This document shows, one piece after another, positions 1-12,507 of a stretch of DNA of 64,000 nt (position 1 is the stretch's first letter; every line of letters starts with the position of its first letter). A program made the position numbers and the translations under genes. The notes below the pieces were generated by a model. The model saw only the letters and a program-made list of their open reading frames with translations, made no database searches and was not told the origin of the DNA. This stretch comes from Membranipora membranacea (Eukaryota; Bryozoa; Gymnolaemata; Cheilostomatida; Membraniporidae): positions 31,372,001 through 31,436,000 of the forward strand of contig OU612065.1 in assembly GCA_914767715.1 (NCBI GenBank), given 5' to 3'.

Positions 1-809
1 CATGGCATATCAAACAGGATTTACCACATTATCATACTCACAATATTTATAAAGATGATTGTAAAATACTTTCCCCCCCCCCATACTTCCCCCCCCCCCC
101 ATATCTGTTTGCATGGGGTAAAATAGAAAATAGTAAATGATACAATCACAACTATTTATTAGCTGGCTGTAATGCTTGTCTGACAATCAAATTGACAAAT
201 AAGCCATGGAAATACACACATAAGCATGCAAGACTTGGCCTTCATACGGAAAGTTTTCTAGAATGCAGATCATTTGGAAAATGATGATTATTATTATTAT
301 TATATACCGTGTAATAAATTCATCCTGTTAATATTGCACATACCATCATAATATTTTTTACAAATCAGAAACTATTCTTGCTATCAATTCACAGTCTATG
401 ACCAATAAGAAACTTGTATTTTCTTGCCAATATGTTTTGGAACACTGCATTCACCGTGTTATTACTGCTAATTCGACAATTTTTCTTTAGGGGTCCTTTT
501 TTCCTGTAAATACTGCAGGAGCAATCAATTTCACTTTTTCAAGAAAATATTCTTGGTATTCAGCCGTAGCCTTTAACCAAAACAATTTATCTTCTTTCCA
601 CAGAACTTCCAAAATTTCATCCTGTGTTTACCAGTGATTCACCATGATAACTCAACAATTTGCCTGCAAACAAAGGTACTTTTTTTTCCCATGTTTTAAT
701 TTAAATAAAATAGAATACTACTACTACTATTATTATTAGAATGCTAATCAGGTACTTATAACACTGCCATTTTCATGAGTAGTTTCAGATCTTTTGGTTG
801 AAATGTCGC
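1..809. other. Non-coding flank downstream of M4 copy A
   Basis: No gene recognised. The stretch holds two poly-C runs between about 70 and 100 and short ATT microsatellites near 288-303 and 719-737. It is the 3' flank of the minus-strand M4 copy A. No reading frame here resembles an M4 or caspase exon. Confidence 0.5.
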
Positions 810-3800
810 TTAGAGTTTCTTACAAGAAGGACATGAGATGCCCACCACATCAAAGGCACTTTGCACATCCTTGGCATTTAGCTTGAGATCCTCAGCTGCA
901 CTCTCTACCCTGCAGGCACCACAGTGCATTGAGGTAGTAGGATTCCAAAACATCAGATTAGCAGTGTTGAACACCTGACATAGAAAAAGTTTCAGGGTTT
1001 TATTTGTGATTTGATTATAGATTTCACAGTCAACACCCCGCTTGTTGTGAACTTCTACACACTAGATAGTTGAGATGATTTGCGTTTCAGTTAAGTTCAG
1101 CTAATTAATGTACCTGAATGAAAGCATACACCAATTTTCACCAGTTTAGGTATATAATGTATTGGGTTTGTGTAAATGTTGGCCAGTTGTAAATTTCACT
1201 ATTACAATGGAAATTTACCTACTGCAAATACTCTACTCGCCCAGGGTAGTCATTACCTGAAAAGCTTTTATGTAGTCCCAGTATTTAGTTTTAGACAGTA
1301 CAGAAAGCTGTAGTGTACATCAAAACCAGGTTCATAATCTTTGTAATGATCCAAACCACCTAACATAAGAAAACAATGTTGTTATTTTATGTCTTTCCAA
1401 GGTTTTGAGCAGGCAAGAAAGTTGAGATATTTTTTGAATTTATGTTAGCAAACAACAGAAGGAAGTTAATAAAAGTAAGAAGATTACGTAAAACTTAACT
1501 TGCCATTAGTTGTGCGGTTTTAAGTATATTTCGCCCCGTTCCTCTATCCCTTACCGAATCGTTTAGGGTTACACATGTCTCTCAAAGCTTCATCCTTCCC
1601 TGGTCTCATAATATCAGCACCAATCAGGAAGTCACTCCTCTCCTTATAGTACAAAAATAACACACACAAATCATTACTTCCCAATATTGTTTCTTTCCAG
1701 GTTATTCTTTATGGTTTGTCTCGCTATTACTAAGGTTGGATGTATCAACAAGTATCTTCATACACACATTGTGATAATTTCATAGCTGCTGTGATGAAAC
1801 AGGAACTAAAATGTGAAGTGAGGTCTGTCTTACCTAAAATATCGGAATAAGCTTCGTTTATACCACCCATCTCTCCGTAGTACTCCATATCACCTCCGTG
1901 CCACTCTGTTATAGCATGGCCAATCTCGTGGCAGATAATATCCAGGGACGACTGAGGGTAGAAATCCTTGTTTTTGAAATTCACAATTTAATTCATTTTT
2001 CGACTTGTGGTAAGTTAGTCTTAATCGATATACCCAAAAACCTTTAGTAAGACCAATTAGATCTTTGGGAATATCTTGAATGCATTGACCCATGTATTCG
2101 GCTGAAATTTAGCAGGTTTTTATCTGGTAGTGTTCGGAATAGAGCAAGAAAGTCATGACCTGAAATAAATGACTTACCTATCCCCAATTTTGAAAGAGAA
2201 TCCATTAAAGAAAGCGTTGTCATAATTAACTCCGTAATGAGTGTATATTTTCAAGTCACTGATATTGGTTTCTGAAAATGGACACATTACAATGTAAGTG
2301 ATGTAAGAAAAGTCAATGCACTACAAAGGGGAGGTAATTCTTTGTAACGGTAACTTGGAGTGTCTGCATTCCTAAGTTACATTTATCCATGATAATAGAA
2401 GAATTCATTTGGCCTAGGAACATCCTGCATAATTAGCAGATATCGTTCTGTTTAATCCATTAATCAGCTAATTGATCACAGCATTTTACTTGAGTCTAGG
2501 TAGTCAATGATGGTCTAAACCTTACGGTGGGGACGGATCTCATCTCCGACTAGATGATTCCATAACTGAACAAAGTAGTTGCCATAAGTGAAAGCCTCAT
2601 TTCTTGGAATGTATCCACCTGTGAAAGCAAACTGGTCCCATTCTCTGGTGTTAGTTCTATCACAGACGAATGTGGACTTGGTAATCTTTCTCGACAGATA
2701 CCTCTTGTTTCCCAAACTGAACACCTGTGGTAAACAAAAGTTTGTTGATAATGTAGGGTATAACCAAATGTATATAGTTGAGATATTGAAATACTGACGA
2801 GAAGTTCTTGTTAGGACACTCTTGAACTACCCACTATCTACTAAGTGTTTATTATTTGCGCTTGCACTTTAGTTTTAATTAAATTTTTCCATTCCTAATT
2901 CTACTACACTTTTTGCTGCTCATAAGGCGAATTCTTCTCCAAACTATTCATCCAAAAGACGTTATATACTATCTAACAGTGAAAATTTGAGCAAATGGCA
3001 TCTCCTACAATATTGAAGTACTGCGATATTTAAATGTTACATTGTTAAATTGTTACATCTTACATGCTGGACTGTTTCAATGTAGGAGTGCCGGTGTTGT
3101 AAGTAAGTGTCGGGAATGTTGCATCATGGGAGGTACAAGAAATAAAAGCTGTTCTCTTACCTCTACTCTATTCTCATTGTTTCTGTTTCTGCACCATTTT
3201 TTATCTTCCTCCTGCTCGACGTCCATTACCACTGAAAAGTCACCAATCTTCTCATTACCCGGAATACCCTTCACATCTATAGACTGGAGGTTGTTCCAAG
3301 TTTTCTCCACTTTTCCAGTATGAGCATTGACCAATCCTGTTGTTACAAACGGATAAATGTTTTAACAACTGTATTGATATGTTCTCTTGATTTCAATCTT
3401 GTCTATTTTCTAGCTTTTAAAGGTAATTGTATTACACAAAAATAGCTTGAGTTCCAGAGCCATTCTCATCAAACCCCTCTCCCCAATTGATATCTTTGTC
3501 ACTCATCCTACACTATGATGTAGGCTGAAACTGGCCCGTATCCTGTCTCTTTCTTCGCGTCATCGCCCCAGTCAACAAAGTAGCCTGTCCTCCATACTAG
3601 CTTGTCACCATCATCCTAATTGATTAAAGGAGATTAACTTTTATTTTAATTTCAAATTTTATTTGCGTATCATACCCAGGATTATAGGCAAATGAGGTCA
3701 TTATTTTTATTTTGGGATGATTATGGCTCTCTAGATTTAGGACCTAGGTGTGAGACTGAGGGACAACGGGCACAGAAGCTGAATGAATTTTCAAAGTAAC

Positions 3801-4980
3801 GATGTTGTTATCTAAACGAATTTTATTCATCTAGTGAGAACTCACAGTTTGTAGAAAATTGAGTTTTGCTCTGGGGTCAGCGTATATCCAGTTGACCTCC
3901 CTGAGACCTGCATGTTTCCAGTGAACTTTCAGTAAATCCAGTGCAACCTCCATCAAGATATCGGGTTTACAATCAACTGCTGGTAGGCCTTTTGAAGTAC
4001 CAACAAACCCTTGTACTCGGTCGATTTTTCCTACAGAATAATAGGTCACCAAGAGCATCATTGAAAGCATATACATAATCTTAGTATAATTCAATTGGGT
4101 TGTTTTGTAATATATCACTTATGGTATACAGTACATAATTTTACAATCTTTCATCACAGCATGGTCAATCTTCAGAAACCCTGTTTTCTGTATTTCTTTG
4201 CTCACAAAATTCAAGTACCAGTGTAGCATATTATATTAAACACAACACTAAAATCAAACCAGAATTCCGAAGTCAGGTCCTTGTGACACTGGAACAAATA
4301 CTGCAATACTGTGTCTATTGAATTATCTGCTCCTACCAGTTCTATGGGCGTGAGTAGTGATCACTGAGCCGTAAATGGGTATACCATTATGGGTTTGTCT
4401 CCACTTAGTAATATCTCCAATTTGTTGAACTTTCTCAAGATGGACACCATCATACGAGATATTCTTTAATAAGATGGTTGGATTTGTGTGAATAGGCAGC
4501 ACTTTTTGTGGCATTAAATATAGATGTGTAGCTTGGCCGTAACCTGCTTTGTGGAACAGTCACAAGTAAGATAAATAATTAAAAGTGAAAAAAGATTTAT
4601 GATCAGATATTATATGGGACATCTTTTGATCAACGTCCTCACTTAAAACCCAGTGCAAAGATTTACCACATGGTCAGAGGACGATGCTAGGTAACAACAG
4701 ATAGGGCGAAACTGCCAACCGAGAAGTTATCTCACTTGTGCTGTGCCAAAAACAGCACCGAATCTAGGGCAAATTACTAGACAGTTTATGCTTATCTCGG
4801 CTCTCATGCTATCATCGAAAAATTTATAAAAAATTGATTAAGTTATAGTTACAATTTCAGACTTTGATACCAAAAAACCAATAGTGCCTTCACTCCCTAA
4901 AATACCTATACAACTCATGTAGCTTCTCACCTAAAAACACTGCTAGTGCAGCGCAGCAAAATAGTAAACTTCTTTGCTCC
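810..4980 (-). pseudogene. M4 (thermolysin-family) metallopeptidase copy A, degenerate
   Basis: All 11 exons of the M4 gene model can be found, in order on the minus strand: about 4931-4980 (signal peptide), 4337-4543, 3846-4030, 3513-3615, 3161-3336, 2526-2724, 2178-2271, 1834-1974, 1555-1652, 1257-1359 and 810-974. The HEIGHAITEWHGG zinc motif and GGINEAYSD motif survive in the 1834-1974 exon. Several lesions argue against function. The start codon is gone: compared with A', 55 bases ending in CTCC are missing at 4980. The acceptor of the HEIGH exon reads TTCAA where B has TTCAG. The exon at 1257-1359 lacks 22 bases compared with B, a frameshift that removes the catalytic-histidine segment. 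The donor of the 3513-3615 exon is displaced by one base. The exon at 1555 lacks its B-like 5' end. Closest relative by eye is B. The lesions are seen directly; loss of function is inferred. Confidence 0.85.
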
Positions 4981-6377
4981 TTGACATGTATTCTCTAGTT
5001 TTCTAGTTGTACTCAGCTACAGTTTGTGTCCTGAATGACAATCCACTCCACAGCCTCTGACTTAAATACTATTCTCCTGACTAGGAAGCAGCAACCTCAG
5101 TCTGCTCTTTATTTATATTATTACGAAACTTTCAAAACATTTTGTACAACTGTCATTTGTATCATTATATGCACTTTTTCATGGAAAGATGTGCAATTAC
5201 TTGTTTACCATTACAATTGCTGTTGATAAGCCAGTCTAAACATAGTTTCAGTGAAAAACAACCTGTATGTTGGTGAATTTTAAGCAGCTAATAATGAGTA
5301 ACGCTGTAACACTGTACTGAAATGTTTGTTGTTTTAGAATGTCACAAATGTAACTTTAGTTCCTGATCCGGGTCTATTTAGTAAATTGCGTCCAACCTTT
5401 CTATTCTAAGCTTTATCAGTAGTTTCACCAAAATTGATCTTGCAATGTTGTGTTGACATTTCGTAATTGATATCAAGTGTTATCAAAATTGACTCTGTAA
5501 ACACCAAACTGGGCTATGAGATGTGTGATTTTTACGTTGATATGATTATTACCTCTGTTTTACCTTTTAAATAAATAATCGAAATTAGGCCATTGCAATG
5601 GTCTGGTTTGATTTTATATGTATATATATGTGTATATTTCTTTTCCTTTGTTTGTCTACAAATCATTTGCAAAGAAACTATTTAGAAGAAACTGTCTTCA
5701 TTGCAACCAATATTGTCGGCCAATATTAGCCCTGGTTGCCAAGAAACTTATGCAACAATTTCAAGAGAACATCATAAGATAGATTTTCATGTATGTTTTA
5801 TTTAGAGCAAACACTAGGAAGGAGTTGTTCTTTAGTCAATTTTTAATATTTTATTGTTCCCTACAATTATTCAGATCATGCTGCAGCACTAACCAAAGGT
5901 TGGCATTTCGGTTAATGTATCATCTCTTCACATTTCCACAAAAGTCGATAAAAGGAAAGTACGAGCTTTATGTGACCTTAAAATAGGTAATTGGCTTTCC
6001 ATTTGACTTGTAAGCCCAGGCATGCTTGCTGTTTTGTTATGGGTGACAAACTTTCATCACTCAAGCCGGAGAAAAGCTTAGGGATGGTAACATGACTTAT
6101 CTATCGAACAAAATCAGCACTGCCAGGTGGACTATACTTAGTAACAGCATAGTTTTGGATATGACGGGATAGGACCCTTTTACTACAAGGTCATCAAGGC
6201 TCAAAGGTTCATCATCTTCCTATAGCTATGATGTCACAATCCATGATATGGACTTCATATGGAAATATTTCTACACTTCCATCACTGACAAGTAATGGAT
6301 GGATTATTAAAATCCTATCAGATAATATAATAATGCCATCTCCTTGTCATTCAAGTTTTTCTCAAATCCTTAGACTT
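4981..6377. other. Intergenic region between A and B
   Basis: No gene recognised. The stretch is AT-rich, lies upstream of the broken A 5' exon and downstream of the B stop codon, and is repeated at 38644-40101. The short open frames here are present in both copies only because the DNA was duplicated; none has a domain I recognise. Confidence 0.5.
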
Positions 6378-9300
6378 TTAGAGTTTCTTGCAGGATTGAC
6401 ATGAGACGCCCACCACATCGAAGGCACTTTGTACGTCCTCCACACTCAGCCTGAGATCGTTAGCTGCACTCTCTACTCCACAAGCACCACAATGCATTGA
6501 GGTTGTCGGATTCCAAAACATCAGGTTAGCAGTGTTGAACACCTGGAATAGAAGATTAGTAACTAAATATGACTGCTATTTTTAATGGGAAAAATTGAGG
6601 AGATTGATTATCCATACACTTCCCACCACTCAGTCATTTCTGCTGTCTTATCCTATCATTCTCGTTCAATTCCACCGCTCTCACTCCCTCACATGGTGTG
6701 ATTGTTACCATGTGAGAAAGGGTTGATATCTGGATCCCTGATAGCGTGTTATAATCATTTATATACTGTTTTTGATCAGCAAACCATTGCTTAAAATTTC
6801 AAGGTCTACATCAATGACCATCATCATTATCATGAGTTTGATAACAACACTACACTGCCTATTGTAAATAAGCAAATCGTACAATGCTTTTACTAAATAT
6901 ACATACATGGAAAGCCTTGATGTAGTCCCAGTATTTCATTTTGGACAGAGTACAGAATGCTTTGTTGTATATCCCAGAGCTGTGGTGCACATCAACACCT
7001 GGTTCATAGTCTTTGTAGTGATCCAAACCACCTAACAAAAGAAAACATTGGGAATGTTCTGTGAGTTGTCTCCTTATTGTACATGGGTAGATAAAACTCA
7101 CTCTGACTTTAATGAAAATTGTCAAGATTGATTTAAATCAGAATGCAAGCACTACAAAGATGTATTCGAATGGCTCTGTAAGTGCATAATATACTTAGAG
7201 GGATACTAAAGAACTCAAACTTGAGTAATACTCACTTACCAAATCGTTTAGGGTCGCACATGTCTCTCAAAGCTTCTGCCTCGCCAGGTCTCATGACATC
7301 AGCACCGATAAGGTAGTCTTTCCTTTTCTTGTAGTACATATTGCATGTCAGAGCTGAAACAATACAGTGAAATCTATGGCATTCCAGCTCGTTGACTCGA
7401 ATCAATACTATCAACAGCTGCAGTTGTTTGCACCTAGATTAAACGACAAGCTCTGTGATCATTATAAAGATATGCACTGTCGAGTGCTCAAATCAGTCAG
7501 CGCTGTTAAATATTATTGTCTTAAAGCAATGATTTTGGAGAATTGATAGCTCAACGATCTCAAATCGCTTTACCTCTTTTCTGTCTTACCTAGAATGTCA
7601 GAGTAAGCCTCGTTTATACCGCCCATCTCGTCATAGTACTCCATATCTCCCCCATGCCAATCTGTTATAGCGTGTCCAATCTCATGACAAATCACATCCA
7701 AAGATGACAGGGGGTAGAATCCATCATCGTGTCTGAAATCAACAGATATTGTTTTAGTTTGTGTTGTAAATAACGAATTGATGGTCTGTGGAAATCTCCA
7801 TATTGGAAAGTGTGCTGATTCCTTGATTTTGTCAACCAATCGTCCCAGTTACGCTAACAATGTTGTATTGTGCTGTGTTACAATTCAGAAGACAGCATGT
7901 AAAACTAGGGCTAGATGGAGCAGCATCGTTCAGTGTGGGAATTCAGGGCACTCACACCATGGCTTGTCTTACAAATGTGCTTTCCAGATTTAACGAATCT
8001 TACAATAATGACTCACCCATCTCCAATTAAGAAAGCCCATCCATTAAAGTAAGCATTGTTGTATTCAACCCCATAATGAGTATAGAATTGTAAGTCACTA
8101 GTGTTGGTTCCTGGAAGAGGAAAGGATATATAGTCTCCTGCACCACAAACAGTCATCATAAATAAGGTGTGACTACAATGCATTACAGTATCATCGCTGT
8201 TTACAAGATAGAGGTCATTCAAATTATAGGTAGAGTATAGTAGAGAGTATTTCAACCGCCGGCTCAAAAAACATTCACTTCTACGCAGTGGTCTGAGTAA
8301 GCGGTTTGGCTGAGACATGTCCACCTTGGATAAAATATGTAAATTTCTTTATCTTGATATTTTCAGATCTGTAAAAACTGTTTGCAAGAGTTTATCTTTC
8401 TGATTGAATCGCTCCTTTTCAAACAAGAGGTGAAATGACTCAAGGCGGCCAAAAATAGGCCTAAACTTACTATGAGGGCGGATTTCCTCTCCAATCAGAT
8501 GATTCCATAGCTCCACAAAGTAGTTGCCATAAATGAAAGCTTCATTTCTAGGACTGTATCCATCAGTGAAAGCAAACTGATCCCATTGCATAGTGTTAGC
8601 TCTCTCACATATAAAGGTGGACTTGGTAATGTTCGACCACCTCTTCTTGTTTCCCAAACTGAACACCTGTGGTTGAATTAATGAGCACATTTATTGGGGA
8701 TAAAAAACAACTATTCAACCAAGATGTATTTCATTACACCTGCAAATACAGAGCTCAAACTAGTTACTGATCTGATCTGTCAAATATTTATTCTCAAAGG
8801 CTCTTCTTTTAATCTTTTAACTAAGTGAATTTATCCCCCCTCGAACCGTTAGGGGTCAAATCTTTAGAGTTCTGCTAAGCAATGGACAATTTAGGCAGCT
8901 TGCCTCCCAACATTATTGGAGGAATAGAGCTTTTTTCATGTAGTGGTGTTGCATTGTGGGACAGCTACACTGCTGGACTGTTTGATTTTTAGGAGGCACA
9001 CTGACATTTGTCTCACATTATTGGCAATTGAATTTCAGATTTATATAGTCCATTCAATCCATGTACCTAACATGTGCCTATTATATCCTCAAGCTACATG
9101 AATTTATCCATGTTCTTTAAACGATCATAGGTAAATATGAAATTGTTGAACACCGTTGAACATCAGTGTAACGGGAGGCACAAGGTTTTCTATGGAACAA
9201 TGTGGTTGAGTGCGTGATGCATTATGGGATATGTACACGTATATGCCTTGTTGTTACCTCTACTCTGTTCTCTTTGTTTCTATGTCTGCACCACTTATTA

Positions 9301-11328
9301 TCTTCCTCCTGCTCGACATCCATCATGGCTGAAGAGTTACCAATCTTCTCATTACCCATAATGCCCTTCACATCTACAGACTGGAGGTTGTTCCAAGTTT
9401 TCTCCACTTTGCCAGTGTGAGCGTTAACTAAACCTGTTGGTACAAAATGTCTACTTGTGAAGATAATTTAAATGTAGATGATCTTATACAGCTATATACT
9501 GATAACCAGTAATGCTTTTTTGCCCTGTTTCCCTCTTAATCACATACAATAAAAATCTAAACCAGTCTTGCTACATTGTGAGATATCAAATAGGGCTCGG
9601 CTGCCGGAGTTGTTTGGATGGACTCAATCAGTTTGCTATGTTCGGTTCCCACCAAACAAACAGGCCACTCAACCAGAATCCTTGGTTCTGATATTATTAT
9701 ATTATTATTATTATTAGTAAACTTACCTATGATGTAAGATGGAACTGACCCAAAGCCTGTCTCATTATTGGCATCGTCAGCCCAGTCCACAAAGTAGCCT
9801 GTCCTCCACACTAACTTATTACCATCATCCTAATCAAACAGAAGAGAGCCACATCGGTGAGTACCAAGAAAGGTTAGTCTATGTTTTATGACCTTCACTA
9901 AAATGAACATGTTTATATCTAGTTTAAGCTCTCAAACTGTGGTGATATAGTTGGTCATAGCAATTCATGGTTGATAATGGAATTCTACTACCAGCTCAGC
10001 TTTACTGGCAATTTTTGCGCGCTTAAACTAGTTTTTATCACTGTCAGTTGGAAAGTTACGAATGGAAGATACAAGTTAGTCCACAAAGAATGATAATAGA
10101 GATAACTCACGGTTTGTAGTATATTGAGTTTTGCTCTTGGTTCAGTGTATATCCAGTTCACTTCCCTGAGACCTGCATGCTTCCAGTGAACTTTGATTAA
10201 TTCTAATGCTACCTCTATGGATATATCTGGTTTCTGGTTGGCTGCTGGCAGATATTTTGATGTACCAACAAACCCTTGTACTCTGTCGATCTTACCTACA
10301 ATGTAACAACAAAGATAAAACAGCTACAAGAGCAGAGTTTTCATTGGGATTAAATCCTTGCTAATCCTCTAATCTATATCAAATCCCAAAGATTAGTGAT
10401 CATATCAAGCCATGTATATGAATCACTAATATCCTGGCCTTGCAAATTTGACCATATGCACGTATGTAAGGAATCTATCCTACTTGTTTCTGATCAATAT
10501 GTTTCGGTAACAGCATAGATATGATTTTGCTCCTGGGTTTAACTTCGAGGCGAGGTCTGCAGGTTAAACTTAAAATGTTGTATCTTCCTTCTTTACAGTT
10601 TCTGATGGAGGTTTTCCAAATTGTTGCATAAGTATACAATGGGCTTTCCTTACCGTTTCTATGGGTGTGAGTAGTGATCACTGAGCCGTAAATGGGTATA
10701 CCATTTAGGGTTTGTTTCCACTTAGTAATATCTCCAATTTGTTGAACTTTCTCAAGATGGACACCATCATACGAGATATTCCCGAGTAAGATGGATGGAT
10801 TTGTGTGAAGAGGAAGCACTTTCTGTGGCATCATGTACAGCTGTGTAGCTTGGCCGTAACCTGTTATATAGAGCAGTCAGATATGACATGGAGTATTGTC
10901 TCAGTTAGGATTATTATGCAGCCTCGCTCAAATTTGTTTCTCATAGCAAGACTGCTTCTGGGCCTATTGGCTAAGATCAAAGTGTCATGCCAATGGCTGA
11001 TTAGGGCCAGATTTTTGTGGCCTTACATCTAGGATGCATTCTAGTTTTCTAGGATGTATCACATTTTCCGTATGAGGATTTAGGGCATATTGCGTCCCTC
11101 TTTAGGGGTAGCCCAATATTCGGTGTCTTACTTAACATCAAGACTGTAGATGGACAACAGTGTTCACTTTCTTGCGCCAATAACATTACTGAATCTTGAG
11201 CATATAAACTATTAAGGTCATCTGACCGGGGGTTCTGCCCTATTATCAATGTTATTCATGTAATTCCTTAGCTTCTCACCTAAAAAAACCGCCAGTGCAG
11301 TGCAAATAACAAGAGTTCTACGATCCAT
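6378..11328 (-). CDS. Secreted M4 (thermolysin-family) metallopeptidase, copy B
   Basis: Eleven exons on the minus strand: 11280-11328, 10654-10860, 10111-10295, 9727-9829, 9258-9433, 8471-8666, 8017-8110, 7590-7732, 7240-7353, 6907-7031, 6378-6542. They sum to 1557 bases (518 aa plus stop) with no internal stop and GT-AG introns throughout. The start is the ATG opening a hydrophobic signal peptide (MDRRTLVICTALAVFLG). Residues about 60-75 resemble the FTP propeptide motif (TKWKQTLNGIPIYGSVITT). The catalytic domain has H353-E354-x-x-H357 (zinc ligands and general base), E378 in GGINEAYSD (third zinc ligand) and H438 in VDVHHSSGIYNKAF, equivalent to thermolysin H142/E143/H146, E166 and H231. 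The C-terminus has MHCGACGVE and GVSCQSC, probably disulfide cysteines. The predicted role is extracellular zinc endopeptidase made as a zymogen; the substrate is unknown. The exon model is my reading of the sequence, without transcript support. Confidence 0.9.
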
Positions 11329-12507
11329 TCTCTGTTGTTGACCTTGCCGTTTCTAGTTTTGAAACTCGCTTCTAAAAGATCTAGCTAGCTGGTGGTGCCT
11401 AGTTGCAGTTATAGTCCTGAATGGCGATCTACCACGACACTTCGCACTGATTTACCTCTTCCATATACCTGGAACCACCCTTGGGTTTTCATCGCCATGG
11501 TTACAAAACCTCCAATTTAATTATATTAAATTGTCAGGCCATCCAATGGATCAGCTATATCCTCATTAATCCAATTAAGTTTATTGCTTACACTGCTCTT
11601 CTGCCATTAACTTCATTGTTGCTTAACGGAAAACAACATTACATTGGAAAATATATCTAAACCCACGCCTTCGTAAAGTAAGGTCAATAACAAAGTATTT
11701 ACATGATATTTTATCATTACTTCTGTTTCCCAGGAATTACTGGTCCCACATCAAACTTTTTAATTGATTTGATAGCTTGCTATCCAATATAGAAAAAAAA
11801 CCAAGCGCCGATCACTTCAGTATCATACTTATAACTTACATTGCAACTAAAAATACATTATAATAATTCTATAATCTCCCTAGATGATTAAAAATGTGTC
11901 TTTATTTGATTAGATAGGATTTAATTTGGCTATTTGGCTTGTCTGATGTTACCTAGCAACAATTTTCACTGGCTGAGGTAGAAGTCAAAGATAAGCAATG
12001 AGGTTTAGTAGATGTAAGTTATCCATTAGCTTCCCTAAAATACTACTTAACGCCAACATTTCTTCTTGACAACACTATACACTCCTTTGAGAAAAGCATT
12101 TCACATGTACTGACAATATCAAAATCAGATTTGGATTTTTAAGGACCTAAATAAGCTGAAACAGAAGTTAGAAAACATAAAACCACGAAGCAAAAAACTG
12201 GTATAGCTGAAAAAAAACTTCATATTCAGCTTCTGTAGGCCTCTAAAATATGAAGCTAGAAAACTTGAAATATAAAACCCCAAAGCAAAAAATTATGAGA
12301 GCTGAAAAAAAATTCCATTTTGGGCTTTATTTCTAACTAGAGACCGTGTTGTACATATTATGAGGCAGTTCAACGTAGAGCACAACCATACTTCAATGAG
12401 CGAATAGCAAACAGAAAGGCCACATAGTTATCCTCCTGCATATACACATGAAATTTGCCGTAGCGAGGACAACAGCTAGCACCAGATCAAGTATGAGAGA
12501 GTTTCAC
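11329..12507. other. Intergenic region between B and C, with an imperfect repeat
   Basis: This is the upstream flank of B and downstream flank of C. No gene recognised. Bases about 12155-12315 hold an imperfect tandem repeat of roughly 100 bases rich in AAGCTGAAA, GAAGCAAAAAA and AGCTGAAAAAAA. The same array is present in the right copy at about 45880-46060. I could not place a confident core promoter for B here. Confidence 0.5.

Noticed and set aside
6378-11328. Bacterial contamination as the source of the M4 genes
   Set aside because: Ten spliceosomal-type introns per gene, eukaryotic repeats inside the introns, and linkage to caspase-like genes rule this out.
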